From Lonicera japonica (Eukaryota > Streptophyta > Magnoliopsida > Dipsacales > Caprifoliaceae), in the NCBI GenBank assembly GCA_021464415.1, contig CM038471.1, positions 35,065,234 to 35,129,233 of the forward strand: a stretch of 64,000 bases of DNA, written 5' to 3'. Each line of letters opens with the position of its first letter. The stretch's first letter is position 1. The translations under genes and the position numbers were made by a program. Below are positions 35,128-47,184 of this stretch, piece by piece. The notes under the pieces are model-generated. The model had not been told where the DNA came from. It searched no databases and saw nothing but the letters and a program-made list of their open reading frames with translations.

Positions 35128-36460
35128 TGTAAGTAATTAGGGCAGTAATTATGCATCACATACACAAATTTACGCACTAATCTATAAACCCTAGGATATA
35201 TATTGTTCAATAAAATCGACAGAAGACATACCTTTTATGTGATTTGATGTTATTAAAACGAATAGGATGGATCGGATCCTTCTGTTGTTGTCGTCCTTAG
35301 CGTAAAAATTACGACGCCTCTACGGTATGCACACACGAACGAGATGAGATCCTTGCTTGGTGTACTAGCGCCTTCTAGGGTTCTCTCAATTATTTCGACT
35401 CTCTGGCCTCTCAAAGATTTCCCATGACGGCCAGTATGAACAAAGGTTCCCTTTTATAAGGGAACCCTAGTGAGAACCCTAAGCAACAAACGAATTGGGC
35501 CCAAGTCCAACTTGGCCAGTTTTAATTCGTTTTGATCTAACTCGTTTTGGTGTGCGACCCTGTAGGTTTTACACTCTTTGGCAGTATAATTAAAAACCCG
35601 TTTTATTATACGAATAGTAAGCGGTCTCTAGTAAAACATTACTACTATCCAAAGGGTATAAAGGTCAAAACGACACAACCTTAAATTGATATTCCACATA
35701 TTAACTCCTTTTGTCAATCGATATCTAGATTGAACACAAGACTAGGCAAGTATCATTCTTGTATAGTTCAATCTTTATTTCTTGATCTCTAAGTATAATT
35801 AATCTAAAACAAATGACAACTCATTTGTGCATGGCCATGCAAATATTAATTACACTTATCAAGGGGCCCAACGATATCTCTCTCAATATATGAGAGTGAC
35901 AAATCCCATCTTGATCAACCACATACCTCTACATAGTTCATAGTATGCTCGGTCATCATCTTTATAATTACTCGATCAAGAGCAACGTTTGATAATGCCT
36001 GACATGCTAATCCCTATGTTGGTAACCATGGCGATCTCAGGTCTGAGGATAATACGATATCACAAATGGGGAACATCACTGATGACATTATGTAACACTC
36101 CTCGCAGTGTCCCCAAAGCGGGTCAGTCCAATACTTTGTTCCCTAACAAGTATCAGTATGTTCAACTTGATATTTCCATATCCATGACTTGTGGAATATA
36201 ATCATCAGCTGACCCATACTCTAATCATTATATCAATGTGATCCTAGGTTATTGACACATGATTAGGGACATCTAAATAATATTATTATAACATTACTAG
36301 CATCCCACAATCAAGTCACGTACTTGATGAACTAGTATTAATATATATTATTTACAAGAGAATATAAAGTATAATAAATAAACTTTATTAATAACAATAA
36401 GCATAAAATATCCAAGTACAAATCATAATCTATGAATAGTCCTAGGACATATCTCTTTCA
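35128..36460 (-). mobile_element. Solo LTR inserted in gag, 1,333 bp
   Basis: Runs TG...CA with the exact duplication GGCTC on both sides (35123-35127 and 36461-36465). Removing the LTR and one copy rejoins the gag reading in register. On the - strand it has a TATA-like CTTATAAAAGGG (about 35455), followed by a transcribed-looking region, so I place it on the - strand. No internal retrotransposon sequence is present, so this is the product of LTR-LTR recombination. Family not recognised; copia-like termini. Confidence 0.88.
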
Positions 36461-36465
36461 GGCTC

Positions 36466-37391
36466 TTCATAGTGAGAATGCAAATAGTTGTGCCTTAGCC
36501 TCTTCTTCGAACTTGTTGAAATGTATGAGCCGATTATAATTCTTCAGGTGGGGGGCGGTGGTTCTGTTCCCGTGAAGATGGAGAAGACTAGAATTTTTTG
36601 CCCTTTCTCAACATGGTCGTTAGGGACTGTGACGAAGTTTTTAATGCTAGTGATTTCATTGGTTCTTTTCAAAGATTGAAAATCCTCTGTTTGCATCTTA
36701 ATTTATGCCTTGAGTGCAGTGATCTCTTCTGACTCGGTGTTTAGTAGGGTCCTGGAAGTAGGGGTGGTTGTTTGGGTAGTGTGTGGTATGGGGGTGGATA
36801 TGGCATCTGGGGCTTGTGATGGCATGATGGGTTTTATGCTGAAATTTTTTGGGGAGTGAAATGGACGGTGTTTGTTGGATTAATGGGAAGGGGATTTTAG
36901 TTTTTGTTGAATTATGGAAACGACTCCATATATGCGTAATTTAAATTGTTGGGATACATTTGGTTATCTAAGTACTCGGGCATACTTAGGTAGTTTTGAG
37001 AGCTTGGGAAAGTGGGTTCCGAAGGGGTCGTCCTTGGGGGGATCTGGTAACTCGGCCCTCCTATCGGATACAACAGCAACCCGGCAGAATTCAATGGTGG
37101 TAACATTGAGAATGGCGGTACTCCCATTGGCAACGGTACAGAGCCGGCAGGGTATTGAGGCAAGTCCGACTGCGGGGCATCACTTCTTGTGCCTACATGT
37201 CCCACTGAGGGTTGAGGTACTGGGGCCCAAATGGAAATGGCAACCATAATGGTATCTAAACGAGCTTGAGTCTCGGCTCGGTCGGCACTGGCTTGCATCT
37301 CCACTTTATTAATGAAGTCCTTAAACAGCTGTATGGTACTTTCCTCTGTTACCTCTTCCTTAGCATGAGTAGTACGTTCAAGAGAAGTCAT
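36466..37391 (-). pseudogene. Inner gypsy gag, N-terminal part
   Basis: Starts MTSLERTTHAKEEVTEEST on the - strand, Glu-rich then Pro-rich (residues 50-159: PQPSVGHVG, PPFSMLPPLN, LSMPEYLDNQMYPNN), as in the long disordered N-terminus of Tat/Ogre gag. It continues with breaks from 36911 to 36466 (FNKFEEEAKAQLFAFSL), where the solo LTR interrupts it. Confidence 0.65.
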
Positions 37392-38180
37392 CTTGGATTA
37401 AGCCTGAAAAACGTAAATGGGGTTCGATTGAAAAACTAAGATCGAGGAAAAGACAGGGATTGCTTTATCATTATTTTATTTATTTTTTTGAAAACAAACG
37501 GCCCGTTCCTTCTTTTTTTGTGTTATTACAAATGATTAACGGCAAAAGAAAAAACGATTTTTATGAAAAGCATTGGTCTTACAATTTTTCTTTTTTAGAA
37601 AAACTGTGAAAAGATAAGAAAACTTCTCTCCCTTTTTTATGAGCATTACAACAACTCTGCATGAATAAAAGCACACAAAGTTGGCACATAAATATTTTAT
37701 TTATGAAAAGAAGTGAAGGCTTATGATATACCTCCTACCCGTCAGGGTGATCGTTAATACTGTGTTAGGATGGTTACGATATACTCAAATGATACGAGAC
37801 TGAGAAAAAGTGAGGACTTATGCTTCAGTGTTTGCTGACCCATCAAGTCCGCATGCTTCTACATTCAACCCTTAGGTAATAAATGTATGATATATACATG
37901 TAGTGTGAGTGTGCTTTAGTGTTGGCAATTTTTCCGATTTTGTTAAAAAAAATGAAAATAATTTTTTTTTGTCCTAGGCATAAAAATATCTACAAGGTAT
38001 AAACCTAGCACGCTTCTATGACATTGGGAAACCCTAGCAAGTGGCTAAGTTGTCACGAAGAGGCCGAAAAAAGGGGTACATAGCACAAAAAACAGAGTTT
38101 ATAACATGCATGTACAATAAATAGAAGCAAGCAAAGCACATAAACAAACATATACATATCATACAATCTAATTTGCTTAA
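37392..38180. other. Untranslated leader of the inner gypsy element
   Basis: Region between the primer site and gag on the - strand. No open frame that I support; A/T runs and no recognisable domain. Confidence 0.6.
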
Positions 38181-38202
38181 ATAATCCCAAGTAGAGTTGC
38201 CA
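38181..38202 (-). promoter_or_regulatory. Inner gypsy primer binding site, tRNA-Arg type, degenerate
   Basis: On the - strand TGGCAACTCTACTTGGG starts one base after the LTR end (CA, then G). Tat/Ogre elements use a tRNA-Arg site of the form TGGCGACTC...CTGGGG; this copy differs at a few positions. Confidence 0.75.
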
Positions 38203-38203
38203 C

Positions 38204-39549
38204 TGTAAGAATCCCGATTAGAACCCCCCAACGCCGTTTGGCACGTGGCTCGACTTAGTGAACGGTTTTAAAGTCACTAGTACGTTTTTCGAGAAAATAG
38301 ACAAAAGTGTGTTTGGTACCCCAAAAGGGGTACAATGCGGTTTGCGCAACTAGATTAGGTTCGGGAACTATGTTACGACGCCGAAAGGTGTTAGGCATCC
38401 GTGTCGCCCTTTCGGCTTCTAAATGGACATGTGTGCTTTCGATTTTTACATTTCCTACTGTTTAGGTTTAATCATGATACTTACGGGTTGCTAAGTATGC
38501 ACAAGATTATCCTAACTATTTTTCGGTTAAGAAAATGTTCTATGAACATAAAGGCCATACGGGTAATCAGACTGCCCGTACTGTCAATCTAGAAAACTCA
38601 CAATAAATCCCAAAGACTATAAAACGGAGCATGCATAGATGTTACAAAGCATGCAGAGAAGGTTTTTAGCTTAAAACATTAGATTGTCCGTACGGCTAAT
38701 CCAGTGGGGTACTCAGTTCAGTTACCACTTTAGGCAGAATATGGATAAAATGGCATGGCAATTGGTAATTCAGTCATGAGTTCAGTTTAGATGAGATTGC
38801 GATTCAATTTCATGTCAATGGTATTTTTCGGTTAAGTCCAATTAATTAGAGCAAACGTAGGTCCACGTATGCAATAGTATAATTATTAACAGTACATGGA
38901 TGATATTTACAAACATATATATATATATATGTATATATAAGTAACATACGATATAAAAAGTAGGAATTTAAATAATAAGAATAAGTTTGTATACCTTTTA
39001 TGAAAATGCAGAACTTTGATTCAATATATAAGAGTCTATTACAAATTCTTTCACTAATCTAGCAAAGTTTAAGTGTAAATCTTTCTTTTTAAGTACAAGT
39101 ACAAATTTCTCTCTTTTCTCACTCTTTTCTCTATGTTTTCCTCTGTTTGAGTGTTAATTTTTGAACCTTTGTCTTAAACTTTTGTTGGCTTATATAGCAG
39201 AACAATCTGTCTTCGAGCGCAGATTGCCTGTACGGTTAATCTGATTGTCTGTATGGGGAATCCATCTACTGTCTCGGCCTCTCTTCCTCTTGTTTAGGGT
39301 AACTCCTTTTGATCATTCTCCAGCTGAACCAACCTCCATAGGACATTGCCCTTACGGTCAATCGTATTGCCAGTACAAGTAATTGGATTCTCCGTATGCG
39401 TAATCAGATAACCCGTTTCTCATTTTTTCGTGTTCCTCTGATTTTGGCCCTTTAGTTTGGTTTCTCTGAATGGTGTGTTCACCGACTCTCTTCGAATATC
39501 TTTTTTACTGAAACATGGTATGCAAGGGTCACGGAATGAGGTATCCATA
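38204..39549 (-). repeat. 5' LTR of the inner gypsy element
   Basis: Partner of 14416-15723. Begins (+ strand) TGTAAGAATCCCG and ends GAGGTATCCATA, against TGTGAGAATCCCG and GAGGTATCCACA in the partner. It keeps about 40 bases near 38350 that the partner lacks, and its GCCCGTACGG palindromes are more degraded. Confidence 0.9.
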
Positions 39550-40105
39550 ATTGCTACTAACTCCACAAGTGCTACAGAACTTCCCTCGATGGCATTAAAT
39601 GCAAAACATCGGCATTTAATGCACCAAAATCCATGGAGAAGTAACGTCAGAGTTGGTGGAGATGAACTCCCTCCACACGTTTCCTCTCTATTATATATAT
39701 ACAAGAAGCATTTACTTCTTTCAATAACTAAGTAATCCATCATTCAAGCAATAAACAATTAGCAAATAAGAGAGTGATAGAGCTAAAGAGCCTATAGCAG
39801 AGCTCATAACATAAAGAGTCTGGAGCTCGTGTGGTTTGTAAATACTCTTGTTGTAACTTTGTAATGATAAAATAGCTAGAGAGATTTTCTAAGCTTATAA
39901 TACCAGTTCAGTCATTATAATATAAAGCAATCCGAGCTCCTACCTTTATTCCACATATGAGGAATAACCCATAGCTTCATATGAAGCAAACCTCATTTAT
40001 ATATCTTGACTCTATTTAGCTCATTTTAGTCATTGCTCAAATCATTTGAACTAATCATTTAACTGTTTGGTTGAAACTAACCTTGTTCAGTTTTTCGCAC
40101 CAACA
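39550..40105 (+). repeat. 5' LTR of the outer gypsy element, right part
   Basis: Resumes the LTR after the inner element and aligns with about 47525-48094. Contains a TATA-like TATTATATATATAC (about 39690) and ends CACCAACA at 40105, followed by the primer site. Confidence 0.88.
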
Positions 40106-40107
40106 GT

Positions 40108-40123
40108 TTGGCGCCGTCTGTGG
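40108..40123 (+). promoter_or_regulatory. Outer gypsy primer binding site
   Basis: TTGGCGCCGTCTGTGG starts two bases after the LTR; a TGGCGCCG start is usual for plant gypsy elements of the Tat/Athila branch. Confidence 0.8.
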
Positions 40124-40189
40124 GAAAGACATTTTTCTCCAAGTCACATTTATTTCCAAAAAAAAGTTAAAATATATTCAAAACTGGCC

Positions 40190-41640
40190 ATCTCTTCTTC
40201 AGGAAAAATTCAACCGGACCCTTTGGTGGCGCTAAGAGAACAACAGGTCGCTCTTCAGGTCCAAATTGATAGGCCCATGGCCCAAAGAGAAACTCCCTTA
40301 GCTAGCTCGAAAAGCAAGTCAGTTTCGGCCTCTACGTCTATATCTGCTCGCCCAGCTCCTGTGTGAGTTCTAGCTATACAAAGGCTTGGAGATTGTAACA
40401 GAGAATCTAAGGGAAACCACAGCAGAACTAGTGAATTTGAATTTGATGGATCTAGCTCCAGAAGGGAGTATTCTTTTGAAGAGGTTTCGGCTACACTTCC
40501 TCCACTATCAGTGAGGAATTCGCAAGTGAATGTGGGCTACGAGGGATGCTTTGAGAGAGCTTCTCGACATAAAAGCCAAAACAAATGAGCTTAACCTAGT
40601 CTTACCCTAGTACGAGAACCCGAACAGGAAGCAGATGCTAGATGTTTGATAGGATATCCCACAAAGGATTTGTAGAAAAGGTGAAAAAAGGCTTATGTCA
40701 GAGATGGAAGTTCATTTGGCCGAAATGATGAAGATAATGGGCCACCTAGGGGGAGCTCGGATGCAGCTGTGGTAAGAGACTCCAAATCCCCATTTACAAA
40801 GCACAATCAGAGCTACTAGGTTCTAGAGAAGTTTAAACTCCCGACGTTGGAGTCATATGATGGCACCACGGACCTTGTAAACCATTGACAATAGTATAGG
40901 AATATAATGGGCCTCTAGAATGTCCCAGATAACATTATATGCAGGGCATTTGTCACAACTCTCAAAGGAGTAGCGTGAAGGTGATGTAACATTTTGCTTC
41001 CTGGATCAATACAGAGCTCGTAAGAGCTCGAAACCAAGTTCATCTCCCATGTACTACAATGCTTTCAATGCCATAGGTCTCACCATCGAACACATAACCC
41101 CATCGATGATCCCCTGGTCAGATTCTCTGGAGAGAAGACCAAATCCTTGGGAACCATAAAGCTCGCGGTGACTCTAGGAACAGCCTCAAAGCAGGTTACC
41201 ATCATCGCAGAGTTCTTGATCCTAGATAAGGCCCCCCACTATATTATTATCCTAGGCATGGGCATCCTTAATGAGATCAGAGCTGCCATATCCACTTGTA
41301 GTTTAACCATAACGTTTTAGACTCCCCACGGAGCTGGAGAGGTCAGGGGTAATCAAGTGGAACCTAGATACTGCCATTTTAGAGCTCTGAAAGAGGTCAG
41401 AACCACAAGTATCACGGTCGTGGAGCTCAAAGCCGCAGTCATTGAAGAGTTGGTTGACACAGAATGGCCTGATAGCTTTAAAAGATGGGAAATTGACACC
41501 TTAGACCCCAGGGACAAAGAAAAAAAGCTTAAGGGCAAGCTAGTAGAGGACCTATAAGACCTTCTCAAAACAACAAGGCAGATCACTTTGCCAAGTTAAC
41601 GTCATCAGTAGAGATGCCCAGTGGCGTTCACTTAGAATAC
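40190..41640 (+). pseudogene. Outer gypsy gag and protease remnants
   Basis: Gag opens with SGKIQPDPLVALREQQVALQ (about 40198). Further on come EKFKLPTLESYDGTTD (about 40830), YRNIMGL and ICRAFVTTLKGVA, with many stops. The sequence then jumps (about 41090) to LVRFSGEKTKSLGTIKLAVTLGTA...LILDKAPHYIIILGMGILNEIRA, the C-terminal part of the gypsy protease with the ILG motif. 41357-41557 is the acidic linker before reverse transcriptase. The DTG part and the gag zinc knuckle are not found, which suggests an internal deletion near 41070. Confidence 0.7.
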
Positions 41641-42820
41641 TTAGAAAGAAAAGCCATTGAAGAGCTCGAAGAAACGGGTATAGCTCCAGTATAAGTCTGG
41701 AAGTGCTGAATCAATCCAATTTTGAACTATCTTATAAACGGAACTCTCCCTAAAAAAAGAAGATGGCCAAGAGGATAAAATATGTCTCCAACAGGTACGT
41801 GGTCATAGAGGCAACTTTGTACAAGAGGGGGTATGTTCTTCCATTCTTATTTTGCCTACACCCCCATTAGGCCCAGGCAGCCCTGTTGGAGGAGATCCAC
41901 GAAAGATTATGCAGAGGACATCCATCTGCGAGGTCTTTGGCCCTTAAAATTGGGAGGCAAGGCTATTTTTGGCCTACCATCCTACATGATGCCAAAGAGT
42001 TAGTGAAGAAGTGTGATAAGTGCCAACGATTTGCCAATATCCAGCAGCTTCCTGTAGAGCTAATGATCCCAGTCAACAGCCCATGGCATTTCTCTCAATA
42101 GGGTATAGACATCAGTGTCTCTTTTTTATTAGGTAAAGAACAGACAAAGTTTTCAGTAGTGGTGATAGACTCCTTCACCAAATGGACAGAGGTTGAAGCA
42201 CTAACCACCATTACCATCATGAAAATTCAGAATTTTATGTGGAGAAACATCATTTGTCATTTTGGCCTCCTAAAGGTGTTGATCATAGATAATGGCAAAT
42301 TGTTCGACTACGACCTTCTTTTAGACTTTTGTGAAGAAGATGGAATATAGAATCACTACAACTCGCCTGTCCATCCTCAGACAAATGGCAAGGCAGAAGT
42401 CGCCAATAAAACACTTCTGAGCTCATTGAAGAAAAGACACAATGAAGCCAAGAGAAACTTGCCTGAAGAGCTATCATCAGTTATGTAGGCATATAGGACT
42501 CCCATCAGAGGTCAATCGGTGAAACTCCTTTCTCTCTGATCTACAGAACTAAAACAGTGACCCCATTAAAAATAGGAGTGCCAACATACAAAATCAATCA
42601 TCATGACCCAGTTCAAAATGATGATGGCCTGTTGGCCAACCTAGATCTCCTTGAAGAAAAAAGAAAACAAGCTCGAATCAAGGAAGAAGCCTATAAAAGG
42701 AGCATGGTTAAAAGCTACAACAAAAGGGTCAAGTATAGAAGTCTGAATGTAGGTAATTTAGTGCTTCAAAAAGTCATCATAACTACCAAGATTTCTGAAC
42801 ATGTCAAGCTCGCTGCCAAA
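41640..42820 (+). pseudogene. Outer gypsy integrase; reverse transcriptase and RNase H deleted
   Basis: After a short trace of the start of reverse transcriptase (about 41640-41695) the sequence moves straight to the pre-integrase region (INPILNYLINGTLP), so most of reverse transcriptase and RNase H is missing at about 41695. Integrase follows: EEIHERLCRGHPSARSLALK, GYFWPTILHDA, CDKCQRFANIQ (HHCC), then VVVIDSFTKWTEVEAL, IIDNGKLFD and HPQTNGKAEVANK of the core, in two or three frames with stops. 42557-42823 continues to the C-terminus (YNKRVKYRSLNVGNLVLQKV). Confidence 0.8.
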
Positions 42821-43909
42821 TAGAAGGGTCGATACGTGGTCACCAAAGCCAGTAGACCTGGCATCTATTATCTAAGGATTGTAGACGGCGTGGAGCTTAT
42901 TAGACCATCGAACATAGAGCACTTCAAGGGATACTATCCTTGAAGTAAAACACACTGTCAATAACTATTCCCAAAGAAAAATGTATACGAAATATTTTTA
43001 TTTTGGTATTCCATTACTTGCAGAGTACACTATATAAAAATCTTCTCACAAAGAGGTCAGTTTAGTAAGTGCCCAGTTTGAAAAAACACACTTACACTTT
43101 GCAAAAATCCTCTTATAAAGAGGTCAGTTTATTAAGTACCCAGCTCGCAAAAGCACACTTACGCTATGCTAAAACCCTCTTAAAAAGAGGTCGGTTCCAT
43201 AACTGAAGAGATCTGGTGATAACTGAGAAAACTGTTAAAATTTGCCTAAGTCAAAAGGGGGCATGACTTTACTACTAGACTTAGTAAAAAAGAACAAGTT
43301 TTCCTTTTAAAAACTTCAAAGACTTCGAAATTTTTTTTATCACCATATGGGTCAGTCACCAAGCATAAAGGTCCTCATACAGGCCTGCTGAGAATTGAAT
43401 AATCCATTTTGCCAAGAGGTCGGTGTACTGACTGTCTTAGCCCATTGGGCACATTTACACAATAAGGAGTCTGAATTAATATTTGAGAGCTTTTTAACAA
43501 ACTTTGCCTAAAGTCTAGGGGACATGACTCTGACAGACATAACCAAAGTAACAAGGTCTTCACTTTTATTAAAACGGCCAAACATAACCAGTTCAACGAG
43601 ATTAAACATGTCATTGACCTCTTGTTAAAATGGTAAAGACCTCTCTTGAGGCAAGTTGTTTAGTTTGCTTAATTATGCTTACCTTCTTTTTTTTCTATGT
43701 TGTGGGGGCATTAGAGTACAACAGGGCTCATTACATCTCACGTTACAACTCAAACAAAAGAAAAGACAAGAATTAAAGCAAAACAAAATAGACAAAATTT
43801 TAGAGTAAGGATTTTCAAAAATTGTTCATTTCATTGATAAAGAGGGAATTGTAAAAGTCATAGAGCTCCTATTATAAAAGGAAAGAGAAAAAGGGAAGAA
43901 GTCTTAAAT
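42821..43909 (+). other. End of outer pol and non-coding spacer with three 65-bp repeats
   Basis: 42824-42944 still reads RYVVTKASRPGIYYLRIVDG...EHFKGYYP, the end of integrase. Then come three diverged tandem units (about 43042-43106, 43107-43170, 43171-43215) built on AAAGAGGTCAGTTTA, AAGTGCCCAG and CACACTTAC. No gene in 43216-43909. Confidence 0.65.
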
Positions 43910-46778
43910 CTACTCAGCTCCTCCTTCATCGCCACCATCAGCACCATCTCCAAAAGGCGAAGACTTCTGAGTCTCCCATTTTTCTAGCAGGCCGAGCTCT
44001 TCCTCCCTAATCAGCTGAAGAATGGCAATGATATCTCCCTTCTTCTCCAGAATCTTGGCCTTGAGCTCTAGAGTTACACCCATGTCGACAGGGAGCTCGA
44101 AACCCTCGAGATCATTGGGCTACTGTAGGGGGAGCACCTAGCACTTGAAGAAACCTGTTATGAAAGCAGCACTGACCTTCATAAGCGATCTTCTTTGAGC
44201 ATATAAATTCTTTATGTCTTGAAGCTTAATGGCAGGAAGGGAATATTTGAGCTTCTTGTTCTCCTTCTTTAGCTTAAAGATTTGTTTTCTTGTGGCTTCA
44301 TTGTGCTGACGAGAGGTAAAGAGCTCCTCATCCCTTATGTCCAGCTAGCTCTAAATCTCCTTAAGGCTCTTAGTGGCCTCCTCCCTACCACGGTGCTCCA
44401 ACTCCACCAGTTTTAGGGCCTCTTCCCTACCTCTACGGTTTCGCTTAGCTTTTGTATGAGCTGCGCTGATGACAGCTTGAGTTTGGTCTGTGAGAGTACT
44501 CAGTTGGTTTGTAAGCTTATTGTCTCAGCTAACAATTACCCTTCTTAAGCCATCATTATTTTCTTATCATCTTCAGCAGCCGCAAACTTCGACCTAGCTT
44601 TGTTTAAGGCTTTTTGAGCCGCAATAAGAGCTGGGCTGCTTATACCCTCCTCAGCTATATGGAGGGTGGAGTAAAAAAGGGAAAGGGCATAGAGAAGGGG
44701 ATATGATTAAAAAAGAGCTCGAGAATGTAGAATACAAAAGGAAGAGGGAATGGAGTAGAAACTTTACCCGACTCTTGTGATAACTGTATTCATCAGCTAC
44801 CTTGCCAACACCTGCCTCCCTTGCATTTTGGAGCATGCCCGCACCCTGAGGGGGCAAGGTCACCCAAGGAATGAAGAACCTCGATCCATCTCTGTCAGTC
44901 CTAGGAGCGATGGAGCTGGAAGTACCCCCAAAAAGCTGACTAACGTTGGGCTTTAGTAGGGTGAAGCTCCTGCAAGTCTTCATCATCGGAGATTACGTGC
45001 TTGTAAGCGATCCTGGTAAGCGAAGTCTCTTTCGAGGGGAGGAAGGAGCATGATCTCATTTTCAAAGTCTTCAATCCTCTCGAGCCCAACCTCTTATGAG
45101 CCCAAATGTAGGAGGACGTATGTGGGGCCCGTCATCAGATCGACGTTCGAGCTAACGGCACCCTTTGAGCTACGCTTTGCTCTAGGATATAGGACCTTTC
45201 ACTTACCTTGGACTTCTCGGTCTAAGGATCTTTCTGGAGAGTCCTTTTTCTCTTACTCACCATCCCTGGGTTAATCTCCAGAGGTATATCTATGGCGGAC
45301 AAAAATATATGTCGGGATAGGAAGAAAGAGCTTTCTATATATAAAAAAATAAGAGAAAAAAAAGAGTTCATCGAAAGGATAACTTATGTGAAGGTGAGAA
45401 AGAAACTTGACGCAGAAGGATTATGATTACAGAGGCTACTTGTGTTGAACCACCCACCGATTGTTTGGATTGTTTCCTTTGAAGTCCTCCCCCTCTTCCC
45501 CTTTTACCTCCTAGGTAACTGAAGAAACTGTGGACCCATCTTTTGAGAACTTAGTTGTTACAGTAGAAGGTTCCTTCTCAGTGAACACCACGAAAGGTTT
45601 GTTTAGCTCGAGTTCCTCCACGGTGTTGATGGCCAAATCCATGTCCTTGGGCCTGGGACCAAGACTGAAATGCCAGAACATCTCTAAAGCTTTGATTTCT
45701 GCATATTGCTTCAGGGTGAACCTCTCAGCTTCCTCTATCCAAACAGAAGACACCGTGGCAAGCCTTTACTCCATCACTGCAAGGAGTAGGGCGATAAAGA
45801 ATTATTGTATTAAAAAAAATAAAAAAATGACGGAGGAGAGCTAAGAGGTCGGCACTTACAAATGGTGCTTGGCTCAATAAACTAAGTCTTTAAATCCACC
45901 ACGCTGGGGCAGTTGACTTCATGCTCCCAACCTGTTCCACAGACGTAGAAGAACCTCTTCTTCTAATTGGGAATGCAATTTGAGAGGTTCTAAATAAGTT
46001 TTACGGCTCCCAATTTACTAGGGCAGCGAAGGGTCCCTCTGTTCCCACTTCCCCCATCTTTGGGTTGAAAAAGAGTGATGAAATCCTCTACTATGATCTC
46101 ATGGCTCCTGGCAGACACGGCTTTGAAAATCAAGATGGTTCCTATCAAGTAACTCCACATGTTTGGAGAAAGTTAAACGGGGCCCAGGTCGAACATCCCC
46201 AGCATTTCCCTCAAATAATTGTCCATGGGAAAATGAAGCCCATGCTCAAAAGCAAACTTATAAAAACATACCTCCACATGTCCGTAATAACAAACCCTCT
46301 CCTCTGGGTCCGGAGCTCTGGTCTTAACTCTTGTCGGAATTTGGTATCTATCCTTAAGCATTGGGATATCTGATGTAAAAAAAGTAAAAGAAATGGAGAA
46401 GACGGACAAAGAGCTGATGTAAGTTGAGTACACTTTAACAGCGTACTCAAAGGACCCAATGGTGGTAGGAAGGAAAATAGCAGTCGCAAGCTCATTGCTA
46501 TCTATGATAGTGATGGTTCTGTTCTTAGAATCAATAGCCAAAGCTGCGCTCGAAGAGGAACCCACCTTACCACGAGGAGGAACCTTAAGGTTTTGTCCCT
46601 GATTTGTCAAGTGTTCCATTAGATGAACTATGGTGCAGAAAGGTGTTATGGGTGAGAAGTGTGGAATCGACCTAAGAAGATCATTTAGGGAGATGCTCGA
46701 GAACCTTTTAAAAGAGTTATTTAGTGGACCTTTATAGGCCAGGTCGGTAAAATAACAACAGAGGAAGGAAGACCACAA
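43910..46778 (-). pseudogene. Antisense gene of the outer gypsy element, Transposase_28-like with coiled-coil tail
   Basis: Reads opposite to gag-pol. From 46778 down: LATAIFLPTTIGSFE, then EVCFYKFAFEHGLHFPMDNY, LREMLGMFDLGPV, a TAA stop at 46173-46175, and LSPNMWSYLIG. The pattern FYxFAFExGLxFP...LREML...LSPNxW matches plant proteins labelled 'putative gypsy type transposon' (Transposase_28). Further pieces: 45753-45511 (EEAERFTLKQYAEIKALEMF) and 44986-44651. 44640-43910 is rich in Glu, Lys, Leu and Ala, a likely coiled coil, ending GDGADGGDEGGAE at the stop 43910-43912. Probable introns and several stops. Role unknown; it recurs in the same place and orientation in this element class. Confidence 0.65.
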
Positions 46779-46789
46779 GTTTTCTGAGC

Positions 46790-47184
46790 TCTAAGATGCC
46801 TAGGGTTTAAGAAAGTTTGAATGAGAACTTCTTGCTAAGGTTGGGGGTTTATATAATGTGTGTGGGAGAAGTTAACTGTCCACTCAAGCACCCACTACCC
46901 CATGTTAGCAAGTCTCACAAAGAATACGGAATGAATATGCATGATCTCTCTAAAAAGGTAACGGCCTAATAAAGAGCTCTAAAATGGTGAATTACTAAGG
47001 TAAATAGGAACTGCCAAAAAAATCAAATGCTCATATCTTCTAAGTCATTGACCCTGATTGTTCAAAGAAGATTTGCAGTCCAAAAAGCTCCATAACTAGA
47101 ACTCAGAACTAATTCTAGCTCTGGGATGAAGTTTATCCTCCCCAATCAGCTCCCTTGAGCTAAATGTCGAGGATAAGGGGCAAT
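46790..47184. other. Spacer between the antisense gene and the 3' LTR, with polypurine tract
   Basis: No gene. Ends in GAGGATAAGGGGCAA (47170-47184), the likely plus-strand primer of the outer element. It should contain the promoter of the antisense gene; TATATAATG at about 46851-46859 gives a TATA-like TATATAAAC on the - strand. Confidence 0.5.

Larger units (their letters stand above)
14416..39549 (-). mobile_element. Inner Ty3/gypsy element, Tat/Ogre-like, about 25.1 kb
   Basis: LTRs of about 1.3 kb at 14416-15723 (3' LTR) and 38204-39549 (5' LTR) in direct repeat. Gag-pro-pol reads on the - strand from 37391 down to 28847. The target is the outer LTR: the uninterrupted copy at 47185-48094 aligns across the gap, with flanking 5-mers ACTAC (14411-14415) and ATTGC (39550-39554) against ACTTC there, so the 5-bp duplication has diverged. 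Tat/Ogre placement rests on the tRNA-Arg-like primer site, a CxYHHxxGHNTDDC gag motif, two RNase H-like segments and the long 3' region with an antisense PMD gene. Three later insertions lie inside it. Confidence 0.9.

Noticed and set aside
29321..36201. Many + strand open frames within the gypsy pol and gag region
   Set aside because: Shadows of the - strand gag-pol reading, or of the solo LTR; none shows a domain.
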